Source of the DNA: Treponema parvum
Lineage (GTDB): Bacteria > Spirochaetota > Spirochaetia > Treponematales > Treponemataceae
DNA: 64,000 nt
Direction: 5' to 3'
Assembly (NCBI RefSeq): GCF_017893945.1
Contig: NZ_CP054257.1
Location: 1,550,001 to 1,614,000 of the forward strand
Every line of letters begins with the position of its first letter. The stretch's first letter is position 1. Both the position numbers and the translations under genes were made by a program. The notes under the pieces were generated by a model. That model made no database searches and had not been told where the DNA came from. It saw only the letters and a program-made list of their open reading frames with translations. This document shows, piece by piece, positions 52,305-61,450 of this stretch.

Positions 52305-53782
52305 CACCGCGCTCCCTGTATCGCCTGAACTGGACTTATAGAAAGCGCCGTCCGCACAGGATATATCCAACCTATAACGCCAAGAATCAGTGACATTCCC
52401 AGAGAATTTCTTAAATTTGCAAAAGTTATTTTAGTAACAAGGGTGTCTCCGCCGAAAAGTTGAATTAAAAATGAATTTGAAAAAGCAATATGAGCGCGGG
52501 TAAGTAAAAAAGAAGCTAAACTGCCGATTAAACAGCCCAAAATACCGGCAACGAACGTGATCATAAAAGTTTCAAGCATAAACAATAAAGAAACATACTT
52601 TCCCGAAGCGCCTACCGCACGCATGGTTCCTATTTCGCGTATTCTGTCCAAAACATTTATCACCAAAGTATTGTTGACGACAATAAAACCCGACGAAAGA
52701 ATTATCAAAACGCCTATATTAAAGATAATGCGCATCCAGTACAAGTACATTGCGGAATTTCCGGCCGCATGCCGCCAACCCACGGCTTCGACAGGCCAGT
52801 CGTTTTTATGAAATATTCTGTTGACGTCTCTTATAACCTTTCCTGCATTTTTACTTGAATCAAGCCTGACTATAATGAAATTCCATGAACCGCTTTTTAT
52901 CCCTGTCCCCTCAAATTCCGTCTCAGCGCTAAGCGCCGCGTTATCTGAAAGAGAACCTTCAACGCCTCCGCCGGAAATACTGTCTTCGGGGGGCGCCTCT
53001 ATGTCTTCACGAATAACGGCATCCACATCATTTGCGCCGTCAAATAATGAATCAAGTTCTGCAGCGTTTTTAAGAATTTCCGATGCGGAATCGTCAATTT
53101 CAATATCGGATGCAACCTCGTCCATATCCGTTAAAGAACGAAAAGTCGAAGGATCCAACAGCATATAGCGCTCAAGCGTCGTGTTCAAAACCGTATAATC
53201 ATAGATCGCACTTACGGGAACCGCCCTTATCCTGGCTGAAAGGCCGTCGACAACTGAAAATTGGATCATATCGCCGACAGACACGCCCAAAGAAGCCGCC
53301 GTCGTTTTTAAAAGCATCGCTCCTTTGCTCCCCGAAACATACGGACTTCCTTCGACGACCCTAAGAGACGGCATGTGCTTGGCGAATTCCGCGCCGTCGA
53401 CGCCGAAAAGGTGAACCAACAAACGGTTTTCTTTGTTTTCTGCAACGGCAAGCCCCGAAACCTGAGGAATAAAAGACTTTACATGAGGATTTGAAGAAAG
53501 TACGCCGCATACGCCGTCATAAGGAACAAGATTTTCAAGTTTTGTAAGAGTTCCCGTCACTGGGGTTTCATCTCCGAAAAGGCTTAAAGGAATTTTCGAC
53601 TTAGGCCTTATTATAAGATCCCCTGTAAAACTGTTTATAAAAACTTCTTCTACACCGTGTTCCGTTCTGTCAAAGACGGAATTGATAAGAACCAGCAACG
53701 CTACGGACATAGCTATAAATAAAATTATAACAAAGGAACTTTTACGCGAAACAATATTTTTAACTGCAAGTTCAAATAACAT
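52304..53782 (-). CDS. FtsX-like ABC exporter permease (LolC/E-type), first copy
   Basis: A 492-residue permease. Helix at about residues 16-38, then a periplasmic MacB_PCD-like domain enlarged by an acidic insertion of about 70 residues (DVDAVIREDIEAPPEDSISG and following), then three C-terminal helices: NTLVINVLDRIREIGTMRAVGASGKYVSLL, TFVAGILGCLIGSLASFLLTRA and RTALSISPVQAIQGAR (quoted in part). It heads the minus-strand run permease-permease-LolA-like-barrel. Its ATPase is probably the plus-strand gene at 48025. Confidence 0.92.
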   Translation of the reverse strand: MLFELAVKNIVSRKSSFVIILFIAMSVALLVLINSVFDRTEHGVEEVFINSFTGDLIIRPKSKIPLSLFGDETPVTGTLTKLENLVPYDGVCGVLSSNPHVKSFIPQVSGLAVAENKENRLLVHLFGVDGAEFAKHMPSLRVVEGSPYVSGSKGAMLLKTTAASLGVSVGDMIQFSVVDGLSARIRAVPVSAIYDYTVLNTTLERYMLLDPSTFRSLTDMDEVASDIEIDDSASEILKNAAELDSLFDGANDVDAVIREDIEAPPEDSISGGGVEGSLSDNAALSAETEFEGTGIKSGSWNFIIVRLDSSKNAGKVIRDVNRIFHKNDWPVEAVGWRHAAGNSAMYLYWMRIIFNIGVLIILSSGFIVVNNTLVINVLDRIREIGTMRAVGASGKYVSLLFMLETFMITFVAGILGCLIGSLASFLLTRAHIAFSNSFLIQLFGGDTLVTKITFANLRNSLGMSLILGVIGWIYPVRTALSISPVQAIQGAR

Positions 53783-53794
53783 AGGCTGCTGTAT

Positions 53795-54865
53795 CTAGTT
53801 TATGATGTCCGTGTCGCCTGATTGCTTTCCGCGCAGCATACCTTTATCCTGTCTGTTAACGGCTCTGTTAATGTAATGCAGCACTGAAAAAAACAGCAGA
53901 ACAAAAGCATAGGTTACAACGATAAGAATAGTCCCCTTGAATACTTGTAAGTACATCGCAAGCCCTACGGAAATACAGATTAAAGCCTGCATGCTTAGCA
54001 AAAAAACAAGCGCAGCTTGTTTGGTAAAACCTATGTTCACAAGCTTATGATGAATGTGGCCCATGTCAGGAGAAAAAACGGAACGGTGTTCTCTTATCCT
54101 CCGCCATACGGCCGCAAGCGTATCGGTCATGGGAATGGCACAGAGCGTGAGCATGATAAGAACCTTATTGTACTCGTAATTTACGGTCGATGAAAACAGA
54201 GGGCAAACCGCAACAAAAAAACCTAAAAATTGGCTTCCGCCGTCGCCCAAAAATATTTTGGCGGGAGGTCTATTATACAGCAAAAATCCCGATATCGAAC
54301 CGCACAGAACAAGACAAAGCGCCGCCGCCGAGGACGCGGAGCGGGCAAAAATTATATAAAGAGCGCCAAGCGTTAAAAAAGAAAGCCCGCCGCAAAGCCC
54401 GTCAAGCCCGTCTATGAGATTATACGAATTTATCACAAAGACAATCCAAAGGAATGTAAAAACGTTTCCGATAAACGGAGGAACGTAAAATCCTAAGATA
54501 CTGTCAAAACTGTATCCGCACACGATAGTTATAAGAGCGGCAACGCACTGTATGATAAGCTTTATACCTGCGCGCAGTGGATGAAAATCATCCGTCAAGC
54601 CCATAAAAAAAATAAGAATTCCTGCAAAAATCAAAGAAACATTGTAAATCCTATCGGCCACAGGCGTACTGTAAAATAAGCCGAATATGATCTCGGTCAC
54701 AATAAAAGAAAAAACGACGGCAAGTCCGCCGAGCCTTGGAATATTCCCGCTGTGAATTTTTCTCGAATTCACCTTGTCATAAAAACCGTATTTTCGAGAA
54801 AATCTTATAATAAAAGGTATGAGAAGGGCGGAAATAAAAAAAGAAATAAAAAAAAATAAGATCAT
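53795..54865 (-). CDS. WecA/MraY-family UDP-sugar:undecaprenyl-phosphate sugar-1-phosphate transferase
   Basis: About 356 residues from ATG 54865 (GGAAGGGG upstream), which begins at the first membrane helix; a frame to 55027 would add 54 unlikely residues. About ten hydrophobic segments. Family motifs are KIHSGNIPRLGGLAVVFSF, GLTDDFHPL (DD metal site), NSYNLIDGLDGLCGG, KIFLGDGGSQFLGFF and SPDMGHIHHKLV (the HIHH box of WecA-type enzymes). It starts a lipid-linked glycan by loading HexNAc-1-phosphate onto undecaprenyl phosphate. The glycan could be an O-antigen-like polymer or a protein glycan. Confidence 0.93.
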   Translation of the reverse strand: MILFFFISFFISALLIPFIIRFSRKYGFYDKVNSRKIHSGNIPRLGGLAVVFSFIVTEIIFGLFYSTPVADRIYNVSLIFAGILIFFMGLTDDFHPLRAGIKLIIQCVAALITIVCGYSFDSILGFYVPPFIGNVFTFLWIVFVINSYNLIDGLDGLCGGLSFLTLGALYIIFARSASSAAALCLVLCGSISGFLLYNRPPAKIFLGDGGSQFLGFFVAVCPLFSSTVNYEYNKVLIMLTLCAIPMTDTLAAVWRRIREHRSVFSPDMGHIHHKLVNIGFTKQAALVFLLSMQALICISVGLAMYLQVFKGTILIVVTYAFVLLFFSVLHYINRAVNRQDKGMLRGKQSGDTDIIN

Positions 54866-55014
54866 TATACCCCTTCCCCGTATTCCTGAATAAAATTCAT
54901 AATTATCCCAAAATGAGGGAACAGATGAATCGCTTCTATTATAATAATGCATTTTTCCGTTATGTGCAATTGTTCGGAACAGGGAATCGGACGCTGTCAC
55001 ATGGATTTGGAATT

Positions 55015-55049
55015 CGGACAAATTCACTTTTCAAAAGTGAATTTGTCCG
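55015..55049. promoter_or_regulatory. 35-bp perfect palindrome overlapping the DUF4143 ATPase promoter
   Basis: A 17-bp inverted repeat (CGGACAAATTCACTTTT and its complement) around one central base, directly ahead of the -10 box at 55051-55056. It covers the whole -35 region and spacer, so a bound dimeric repressor would block transcription. The candidate -35 is TTTTCA at 55028-55033. Confidence 0.65.
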
Positions 55050-55050
55050 G

Positions 55051-55056
55051 TATACT
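55051..55056 (+). promoter_or_regulatory. -10 box of the DUF4143 ATPase gene, predicting a leaderless mRNA
   Basis: TATACT followed by exactly six bases and GTG at 55063, with no ribosome site in between. Confidence 0.6.
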
Positions 55057-55062
55057 ATCCCC

Positions 55063-56232
55063 GTGATACAAAGACAGATAAAAGAAACTTTTTTACAAGC
55101 ACTGCAATTTTATCCGGTAACAACGCTCACCGGACCGCGTCAATCGGGCAAGTCGACTTTTTTAAAAGACGTTTTACCCGATTGGAATTACGTTTCGCTT
55201 GAAGACCCCAATATACGCGAATTTTGCCAAACAGACCCCAGAGGTTTTTTGTCTTCGTATCCCGAACATTCAATCATCGACGAAGTACAGCGCGTCCCCG
55301 AACTTTTTTCATATTTGCAAACACAGGTGGATACATCGGGAGGATCCGGACAATACGTACTTTCAGGTTCTCAAAATTTTCAGCTGATGAAATCGATTTC
55401 GCAATCCCTTGCGGGAAGATGTGCCGTGCTTAAACTAATGCCTTTTTCTCAAAAAGAATTGCAAAGCGCGCACCTGTTAGCTAAAAACGCACATGAATAC
55501 ATATATACGGGCGGTTACCCGCGAATTTATGACAAACATATTCCTCCTGCAAGATATTATGCCGATTATTTTGAAACCTATATTCAACGGGACATCAGAA
55601 ATTTGGAAAACATAGGAGACCTTTTGCTTTTCACACGATTCATAAAACTTTGCGCGGGAAGAATCGGTCAACTTGTAAACATAAGTTCTCTGGCAAACGA
55701 TTGCGGAATTTCATCTACAACTGCAACCAGATGGCTTTCTTTGCTTGAAACAAGTTTTATAGTCTACAAATTAAAGCCCGATTTTAGGAATTTTACCAAG
55801 CGCCTTACAAAATCACCCAAGATGTATTTTACCGATACGGGATTGGCGTGTTATCTATTAGGATTAAAAAATGCCGAACAGCTTACTTCTCATTACCTTC
55901 GCGGGAATCTTTTTGAAAACGCGATTATAAACGCCTTTGTCTATAACGAATATAACGAAGGCAACGAACCGGATTTTTTCTATTGGCGCGATAAGGCGGG
56001 ACTCGAAATCGATTTGCTCAAAACATGCATTGCGCAAGACGGCAAAGAAAGCGTTCAAGCCTATGAAATAAAATCCGGCGAAACGATGAACCTCGATTAT
56101 TTTTCAAATATGGAAAAATGGGCACAACTTCCGGGAAACACACACAACATTAAAGCCGTTATCTACGCCGGAAAAGAGCGCTTTAACACAAAATTCGGAA
56201 AAGTCATCCCGTGGGATAAGATATTCTTTTAA
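55063..56232 (+). CDS. AAA-type ATPase with C-terminal DUF4143
   Basis: About 389 residues from GTG 55063, which begins IQRQIKETFLQALQFYPVTTL, right at the domain boundary; a frame starting at 54913 would add 50 residues spanning the palindrome and promoter. Motifs are Walker A TGPRQSGKST, HSIIDEVQRVPELF (Walker B like), YVLSGSQNF, then the DUF4143 region (TDTGLACYLLGLKN, GNLFENAIINAF, the PD-(D/E)XK-like end VQAYEIKSGETMN). These ATPases are widespread, often mobile or toxin-antitoxin-like, and of unknown function. Divergent from the WecA-type gene; its end nearly reaches the repeat block at 56254. Confidence 0.85.
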   Translation: MIQRQIKETFLQALQFYPVTTLTGPRQSGKSTFLKDVLPDWNYVSLEDPNIREFCQTDPRGFLSSYPEHSIIDEVQRVPELFSYLQTQVDTSGGSGQYVLSGSQNFQLMKSISQSLAGRCAVLKLMPFSQKELQSAHLLAKNAHEYIYTGGYPRIYDKHIPPARYYADYFETYIQRDIRNLENIGDLLLFTRFIKLCAGRIGQLVNISSLANDCGISSTTATRWLSLLETSFIVYKLKPDFRNFTKRLTKSPKMYFTDTGLACYLLGLKNAEQLTSHYLRGNLFENAIINAFVYNEYNEGNEPDFFYWRDKAGLEIDLLKTCIAQDGKESVQAYEIKSGETMNLDYFSNMEKWAQLPGNTHNIKAVIYAGKERFNTKFGKVIPWDKIFF

Positions 56233-56253
56233 AGCGGCATTGTTTCAGTACGC

Positions 56254-56466
56254 CGATTCCGACAGGCGCTGTCCGCCGGACACGTTTTTACGCCGTGCAT
56301 TGCCTGTGGCATCAATTGTGCGCTGCCTCGCATTCCGCCTTGTCTGTGCTGATACCTGTTTTCGCTCGTGTAGCCCCAGCGATCTTACACCGTAAGGCGT
56401 TGCGTGCCGAATATTATAGGTGGCGACAAGGCCATTCTTCTGTGCCGTGCGCTTTGCGAGCGCCTG
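56254..56466 (+). repeat. GC-rich direct repeat, copy A (left flank of transporter island)
   Basis: A GC-rich block unlike its surroundings. CCGCCGGACACGTTTTT at 56273 recurs at 62373, and the segment from GCCTTGTCTGTG at 56337 through CGCTCGTG at 56370 recurs at 62555-62588 with two mismatches; the rest aligns on the same strand with many changes. Open frames here are low-complexity and look spurious. Confidence 0.75.
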
Positions 56467-56467
56467 C

Positions 56468-57226
56468 CTATATCTCGTACGGGGTAAACAACTCAGGAAT
56501 AGAGGTATTCGGGAAAACGGAAGTCGCTTCCGCTGCCATATCATTTTGCACCGTCTCCGCCAGGGGCAGATGGCAGAGTATCAGCCGCTTAGCCTGAGCT
56601 TTCGCCGCCGTCGCCGCAGCCTGACGGGCGCTTGAGTGACCCGCCTTTTCGAGCGCAGCTTCATCGGATGCGGTGCCGCCCGCTTCGTGAACAAGCAGAT
56701 CCGCATTGTGCATCTGAATAGGAATTTCTTTCAGCATGCGAGTATCAGCCGAATACGCAAAACGCACTGAGCCGTCCGTCAAAAGGACGCCGCAAGTCTG
56801 AATGGAATGATCGACATCGAAGAGCTCTACACGAAGCGTTTCATCTAGGTCGACGGGCTTTCCGTCGTAAACCGTCCACCGTACGGGAATCATATTTTCT
56901 TTTTCAAAAAGAGAAAACACGCCGCACAACGCTTTTGCACACTCAAGAGTTGCCGCACTTCCTACAATATGCAACGGCTTTGAGCATTTTAAAATCCAAA
57001 GGTTATGAATTAAAGAAGGGAGAGCGTAAAGATGATCGATATGCGCATGCGTTAGAATCACCGCGTCGAGATCCACAGGATCGTATCCCGCCTGCCGAAT
57101 CAGCTGTGCCGGAGAGCCGCTCGTGTCGATCAGCACAAATGCTTTTCCGCTGTCCACGAGCAAAGACGTATTTCCGGAAATTGCGCTTTGCAGGCATCCC
57201 TGCTTGCCTAGAAAAATCAGTTTCAT
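56468..57226 (-). CDS. MBL-fold metal hydrolase (RNase Z-like)
   Basis: A 252-residue metallo-beta-lactamase-fold protein. VILTHAHIDHLYALPSLI is the HxHxDH metal motif (about residues 60-65), VDHSIQTCGVLL gives the next His, FAYSADTR the Asp and LILCHLP the last His; HEAGG lies between them. It resembles RNase Z/arylsulfatase-type hydrolases. ATGA overlap with TctA (57223-57226) places it in the transporter operon, so it likely hydrolyses the imported compound or a derivative. Its C-terminus runs up to repeat copy A, so the end could have been altered by the repeat. Confidence 0.83.
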   Translation of the reverse strand: MKLIFLGKQGCLQSAISGNTSLLVDSGKAFVLIDTSGSPAQLIRQAGYDPVDLDAVILTHAHIDHLYALPSLIHNLWILKCSKPLHIVGSAATLECAKALCGVFSLFEKENMIPVRWTVYDGKPVDLDETLRVELFDVDHSIQTCGVLLTDGSVRFAYSADTRMLKEIPIQMHNADLLVHEAGGTASDEAALEKAGHSSARQAAATAAKAQAKRLILCHLPLAETVQNDMAAEATSVFPNTSIPELFTPYEI

Positions 57227-58740
57227 GTCGCCTTTCTCTTACGCGTTATTATGGGAAAAACGATCGAAAAAATAGCCCCGGCGATAAACAGAAGACAGAT
57301 AGGTTTTGTAAAAAATGTAAAATAGTTTCCGCCTGCAAGTTTTACAGCGCGCCTGAAATTCTCCTCAAACATGCCGCCTAAAATCAGCCCCAACACGATC
57401 GGCGCGATCGGAAAATCGTTGCGTTTCAATACGTAGCCGATCAATCCCATGACCAGCGCTATGCCCATATTGTAAATGCCTACCGCCGTAGCCTGACCGG
57501 CGATCGCATAGGAGCCGATAAACGACAAAATGAGCACTAACGGCAGCAAGAGCTGTTGGGGAATGTTCAACACTTTCGGATACAGTCGGATGCCTCCCAG
57601 CTGAAAGACCGCCATAAAGATATTCGATATAAACAAGGTCACAAAGATTGCGTATACGAGAGCCATGTTTTGCTGGAACAACTGAAAGCCGGGCGTTATT
57701 CCCTTTATCATCAAGGCTCCGATAAGCACCGCCGTAGCGGCGTCGCCCGGAATTCCCAACGCAAGGGCGGGAATCAGAGCTCCGCCGGTTACCGCATTGT
57801 TCGCGACTTCAGGCGCAAACACGCCTTCAAGGCACCCGCTTCCGACCGGCTCAAGTTTTCCTTTTGAAGCTGCGCAGATATCTTTTGCCGTATTTCTTGC
57901 CAAAAAAACGGCGATCGACGCTCCCGTGCCGGGAATCGCTCCGACTACAGTACCGATCCCCGTAGAGCTTAAAATTATTTTCCACATCTGCCCTATCTTT
58001 TTTAAAGGCGGAAATATATGATCGATTTTAACTTTTTCGGTTTTCGACGAAGGGCGGTTCATTTTGTGCATTTCAAAAAAAACTTGCGACATTCCGTATA
58101 GACCTATGAGCGTGGAAGTCAGATCCAACCCCTTCGCCAACGGGGTTGTAGCCAGATACGAAGAAAACGGAATCCGCAATTGCCCGCTGAAAGGATCGGT
58201 TCCTAAAAAAGCGAGCGACATGCCGAACGCGCCCATGAGCAAACCTTTCATGACGTTGTTTGCCGAAACGGAAGCGATAACGACAAGTCCTACCAGAGCG
58301 AGCGTGGTCTTTTCCGCAGGTCCGAACGCAAGCGTCAATCGTGCGATAAGGGGCGCAAACAGAACCAGACAGAGCAAGCTGCCCATTCCGCCTATAAGAG
58401 ACGCTACAACCGCACCTCCCAAAGCCTGGTCCGCTTTGCCTTTTTTCGTCATAAGAATGCCGTCTTCGATGGTAGCTATGGCGTTTGGATTCCCCGGTAT
58501 GCCGAGCAATATAGCGGGAATTGAAGCTCCGCTGACCGCTCCGCAGTATACGGCAAGCAAAAGCCCGATCCCGGTAGCGCTGGGCAAATGAAAACTGATC
58601 GGCATGATCAGCGCTATGCCCATAGTGGCCGTCAGCCCCGGAAGCGCTCCGAGTATGATGCCTAAAATCGACCCGAACGCCATCCACAGCAGTGTAGATA
58701 TGTTCGCAACCTGATGCAATCCTTGAAGAAAAGTATCCAT
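57223..58740 (-). CDS. tctA: Tripartite tricarboxylate transporter large membrane subunit
   Basis: About 505 residues from ATG 58740 (GGGGAGG ten bases upstream; the frame to 58812 is rejected). It has about twelve membrane segments. Family features are ILGIILGALPGLTATMGIALIMPISF, AVYCGAVSGASIPAILLGIPGNPNAIATI, GIGTVVGAIPGTGASIAVFLARN and GGALIPALALGIPGDAATAVLIGALMI (in parts). TctA with TctB forms the secondary, ion-gradient-driven membrane component; the substrate, often a di- or tricarboxylate, comes from the TctC-like binding protein upstream in the operon. Confidence 0.95.
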   Translation of the reverse strand: MDTFLQGLHQVANISTLLWMAFGSILGIILGALPGLTATMGIALIMPISFHLPSATGIGLLLAVYCGAVSGASIPAILLGIPGNPNAIATIEDGILMTKKGKADQALGGAVVASLIGGMGSLLCLVLFAPLIARLTLAFGPAEKTTLALVGLVVIASVSANNVMKGLLMGAFGMSLAFLGTDPFSGQLRIPFSSYLATTPLAKGLDLTSTLIGLYGMSQVFFEMHKMNRPSSKTEKVKIDHIFPPLKKIGQMWKIILSSTGIGTVVGAIPGTGASIAVFLARNTAKDICAASKGKLEPVGSGCLEGVFAPEVANNAVTGGALIPALALGIPGDAATAVLIGALMIKGITPGFQLFQQNMALVYAIFVTLFISNIFMAVFQLGGIRLYPKVLNIPQQLLLPLVLILSFIGSYAIAGQATAVGIYNMGIALVMGLIGYVLKRNDFPIAPIVLGLILGGMFEENFRRAVKLAGGNYFTFFTKPICLLFIAGAIFSIVFPIITRKRKAT

Positions 58741-58756
58741 AAAACAGCCGCCTCCC

Positions 58757-59479
58757 CTACCAAAAAATAAGTCCTTTGACCAATTCGACAAGGAACAATT
58801 GTTTGAAAACAAGATAGATTATTTCGGTGGATGCCGTTGCAATTACAACCGAAATCCACGCATTATGAGCGCTCTTATCGCCGTTTGAAGGCCATTTTTT
58901 TCCGCACAGTTTCACGGCGGCGATAATCCAAAGCACTGTAATAATTAAAGTGCAAGAGGCCGTAAAAGCAGGAGAGCCTATCCACAAAGGAACGATTCCC
59001 TTTCTTCCGGCCGACAATAAATTGCGGGTTATAAGCCGGCCGATCGTATATAGCAGCAAAACATTGACGAGTGAAGCGGCGCAGCCTGATATTAAAAATT
59101 TCCAATCTTTTTTGTCGATGTTTCCCTGCTGATTTGCAAAGCACAGACAAAACAAAAGCAGCACCGTGCACGGAATAAAACCCGCTCTCCGTATGCAAAG
59201 TATATATGCTATTGAAAAGGCAAGCGTAAGGACAAACAGACGCTTTTCCGGCTTGGACATCGCCTCCCGATCCTTTTCGGTACGCTTATCGGTTATCAGC
59301 AAATACACCGACGCGACAAACATAAAAACCGAAAAGACGAGCGGTAAAACCATACCGCCGGGATCTCCGCCTACCTCGTCGCCGATCATCCTTGAACTGC
59401 CGGATGCGATTACATAGATAAAATACAATCCCGATAAGATAACGAAAGCTATCGGAACAGGCTTTTTATCTTTAAACAT
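58757..59479 (-). CDS. tctB: Tripartite tricarboxylate transporter small membrane subunit
   Basis: About 240 residues from ATG 59479 (GAGG nine bases ahead). The family has four core hydrophobic segments; here about five are visible, with GFIPCTVLLLFCLCFA in the second half. It is longer than the usual 150-160 residues, with an extra C-terminal part (ISVVIATASTEIIYLVFKQLFLV). It lies between tctC and tctA, 16 bases before tctA, the standard order. Confidence 0.82.
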   Translation of the reverse strand: MFKDKKPVPIAFVILSGLYFIYVIASGSSRMIGDEVGGDPGGMVLPLVFSVFMFVASVYLLITDKRTEKDREAMSKPEKRLFVLTLAFSIAYILCIRRAGFIPCTVLLLFCLCFANQQGNIDKKDWKFLISGCAASLVNVLLLYTIGRLITRNLLSAGRKGIVPLWIGSPAFTASCTLIITVLWIIAAVKLCGKKWPSNGDKSAHNAWISVVIATASTEIIYLVFKQLFLVELVKGLIFW

Positions 59480-59498
59480 GCTGTTTGTCCTCATCTAT

Positions 59499-60476
59499 TT
59501 ATTTCATTTTATATAAGCCGGCTTCTTTCAATATCGGCTCATAATCGGCGATAATGGTCGCATCGTATGCGGCAAAGTCGTCAAGCTTATGAAACGATTG
59601 AATAAAACCGTTCGAATTCATAAATTTTTGAAATCCGTCGGAATAAAAAGCCTTTTCAACAGCGTCGGCGAGCCACTTTTTAACCGCTTCCGGAGTACCT
59701 TTTTTTACCGTCAAAGACCGGAAAGAGCCGCTCGGGATGGAAAGTCCGGGATAGCCCGCTTCCGAGATTGTCGGCACGTCAGCCAAATCAGGAATGGAAC
59801 TGTGTTTTTCACCGAGAATCGCCAGCGGACGAAGCGACGCCTTATTCGCTTTGACTTCGGATTGACTGAAAATTCCTACGTCGCAATGCCCGCCCAAAAC
59901 TGAAGCGATAAGATCGGCTCCTCCCTTAAAAGGCGTTACGTTGAATACTTTATTGAAAGCGAGATTTATGCCCACGCTTGCGACTCCCGTCGCACCTCCC
60001 ATGCCGGCGTTTCCGAATGTGATTTTTCCAGGATTCGTCTTTGCGGCGGTTTCAAGTTCTTTTAAGCTTTTCCACGGTTTGTCGTTACGGACGGCTATGA
60101 TAAAAGGATCCCAGTTCAGCGCTGCAATATAATCGAGCGCCTTATAGCCTTCGGTCAACCCCTGCATCGTAGCAGCCGTCGTATGTGTACCGGAGCCCAA
60201 AAGCGTATATCCGTCGGCGCTTCCGTTGATCACTTCGTTCGTACCCGTCGCGCTTCCGGCTCCGGGTATATTCGTAACGATAAAATTCTGTCCCGTCACC
60301 TTTTTCAAATCTTCCACCAAAGCGCGGAAGATCAAATCCGTACTGCCTCCGGCAGCATGAGGAACAACGATCGTTATCGTCTTTTCAGGATCGGGAAAGG
60401 CGCTCTCACTCGAACCAGCTGCAAACAGCGGAACGACGGCAAGCGCCGACAACAACATTAAGGCAATTTTTTTCAT
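59499..60476 (-). CDS. tctC: Tripartite tricarboxylate transporter substrate-binding protein (Bug family)
   Basis: A 325-residue extracytoplasmic binding protein. Leader MKKIALMLLSALAVVPLFAA/GSSES has the same junction as the sugar-binding protein at 20614. Bug-family motifs are KTITIVVPHAAGGSTDLIFR, VTNIPGAGSATGTNEVI and ITFGNAGMGGATGVASVGI. The family binds carboxylates between two lobes. AGGAGG precedes ATG 60476. It is followed by tctB and tctA. Confidence 0.94.
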   Translation of the reverse strand: MKKIALMLLSALAVVPLFAAGSSESAFPDPEKTITIVVPHAAGGSTDLIFRALVEDLKKVTGQNFIVTNIPGAGSATGTNEVINGSADGYTLLGSGTHTTAATMQGLTEGYKALDYIAALNWDPFIIAVRNDKPWKSLKELETAAKTNPGKITFGNAGMGGATGVASVGINLAFNKVFNVTPFKGGADLIASVLGGHCDVGIFSQSEVKANKASLRPLAILGEKHSSIPDLADVPTISEAGYPGLSIPSGSFRSLTVKKGTPEAVKKWLADAVEKAFYSDGFQKFMNSNGFIQSFHKLDDFAAYDATIIADYEPILKEAGLYKMK

Positions 60477-60513
60477 ATATACCTCCTAAAATTTACAGCC
60501 TTATATATGGCGC

Positions 60514-61317
60514 TTAAGTTACAAAGCGCACGTATGTCCTATCGTCGAAACTGATATTGCCGTTTTCAATTCCTTTTGTAGATACATAACGCTTAAAGCA
60601 ATAGGGATCTTCATGCAAAATCCGTGCAAGTTCGGCTTCGCTTTGCTCAAGCGTCGGAAGCAATATGGGGTACCCATCGCTCGCTAAAACCACTTCCGAT
60701 TTTTTTTCCGGCAGACGAATTTTTTTTATTAAAACATCCGGAATTTCATCGCCGTTGATGACGGCATATCCGTAAGGTGTATCGCTGCGATTTGCAAATG
60801 CCGTCGCTTTAACGATCCATGGAAGGATCGCCTTTCTAACCTCGTCGTTACAAGTTTTTCCCGAATCCTTTTCCGGCTGCAGATAGAGTATCATACTGCG
60901 CAAATCGGCAAGAACGCTGTCGCTTTTTTTTAGATTCGTATACGACACGCCGTCCGCCATCGCCTGACCGTCTCCGATGAGCCATACTTCCCGCTTTAAA
61001 ACGGAATAGATAACGGCGACCGCCTGTAAACCGTATGCTTTTTTATCGTACGGAAAATCGGTACGTTTATAAAAATCCTCATATGCGGCATTGCAGCTTT
61101 TAATGATATCGGCGCATTCGGAATCGGGCGCACTTTTTTCTATGACTTTTCCTATCAACTCCGCTGCAATCCGTCCGGTTTTTTTTTCACCACGGATAAA
61201 ATCACTTTTTGATGTAACTCCGTCGATTACTGCGATAAAATGTTCCGTGACAGTCAAAACATCTTCACAGTAACCGTCTTTTCTTTTGCCTTTTACTATG
61301 GATTCTACTATTTTCAT
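60514..61317 (-). CDS. PP2C-type serine/threonine phosphatase-like protein
   Basis: A 267-residue cytoplasmic protein with the order of PP2C metal motifs: CEDVLTVTEHFIAVIDGVTSK (ED and DG), EVWLIGDGQAM (GDG), EVVLASDGYP (SDG) and ISFDDRTYVRFV (DD). It is compact, without regulatory domains. It heads the TctCBA-MBL run by 37 bases, an unusual companion for a transporter, so the phosphatase may control or process the imported solute pathway. ATG 61317 has no clear ribosome site. Confidence 0.75.
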   Translation of the reverse strand: MKIVESIVKGKRKDGYCEDVLTVTEHFIAVIDGVTSKSDFIRGEKKTGRIAAELIGKVIEKSAPDSECADIIKSCNAAYEDFYKRTDFPYDKKAYGLQAVAVIYSVLKREVWLIGDGQAMADGVSYTNLKKSDSVLADLRSMILYLQPEKDSGKTCNDEVRKAILPWIVKATAFANRSDTPYGYAVINGDEIPDVLIKKIRLPEKKSEVVLASDGYPILLPTLEQSEAELARILHEDPYCFKRYVSTKGIENGNISFDDRTYVRFVT

Positions 61318-61393
61318 AATGCTATCTTATCGTTTTTATGTATATAGTATGCCCGATCCGGCTATAAAAAAAGAGATTTTTATCTGAAAAACA

Positions 61394-61421
61394 TTGCATT
61401 TTGTCCTGTTTAAGTTATAAT
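61394..61421 (+). promoter_or_regulatory. Promoter of the AraC-type regulator
   Basis: TTGCAT (61394-61399), 16 bases, TATAAT (61416-61421). It lies in the 133-base divergent gap, so it may share control sites with the phosphatase/tct operon. Confidence 0.6.
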
Positions 61422-61450
61422 GATAAACCGAATATGCAGGCGGTGCCGAT

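Noticed and set aside
54913..55062. A 50-residue N-terminal extension of the DUF4143 ATPase
   Set aside because: It would be encoded by the palindrome and promoter; the domain begins at the GTG at 55063.
61318..61329. A leaderless start for the PP2C-like gene (TAAGAT six bases before ATG)
   Set aside because: The -10 box is weak and no -35 box is seen at 16-18 bases, so it was not added to the leaderless set.
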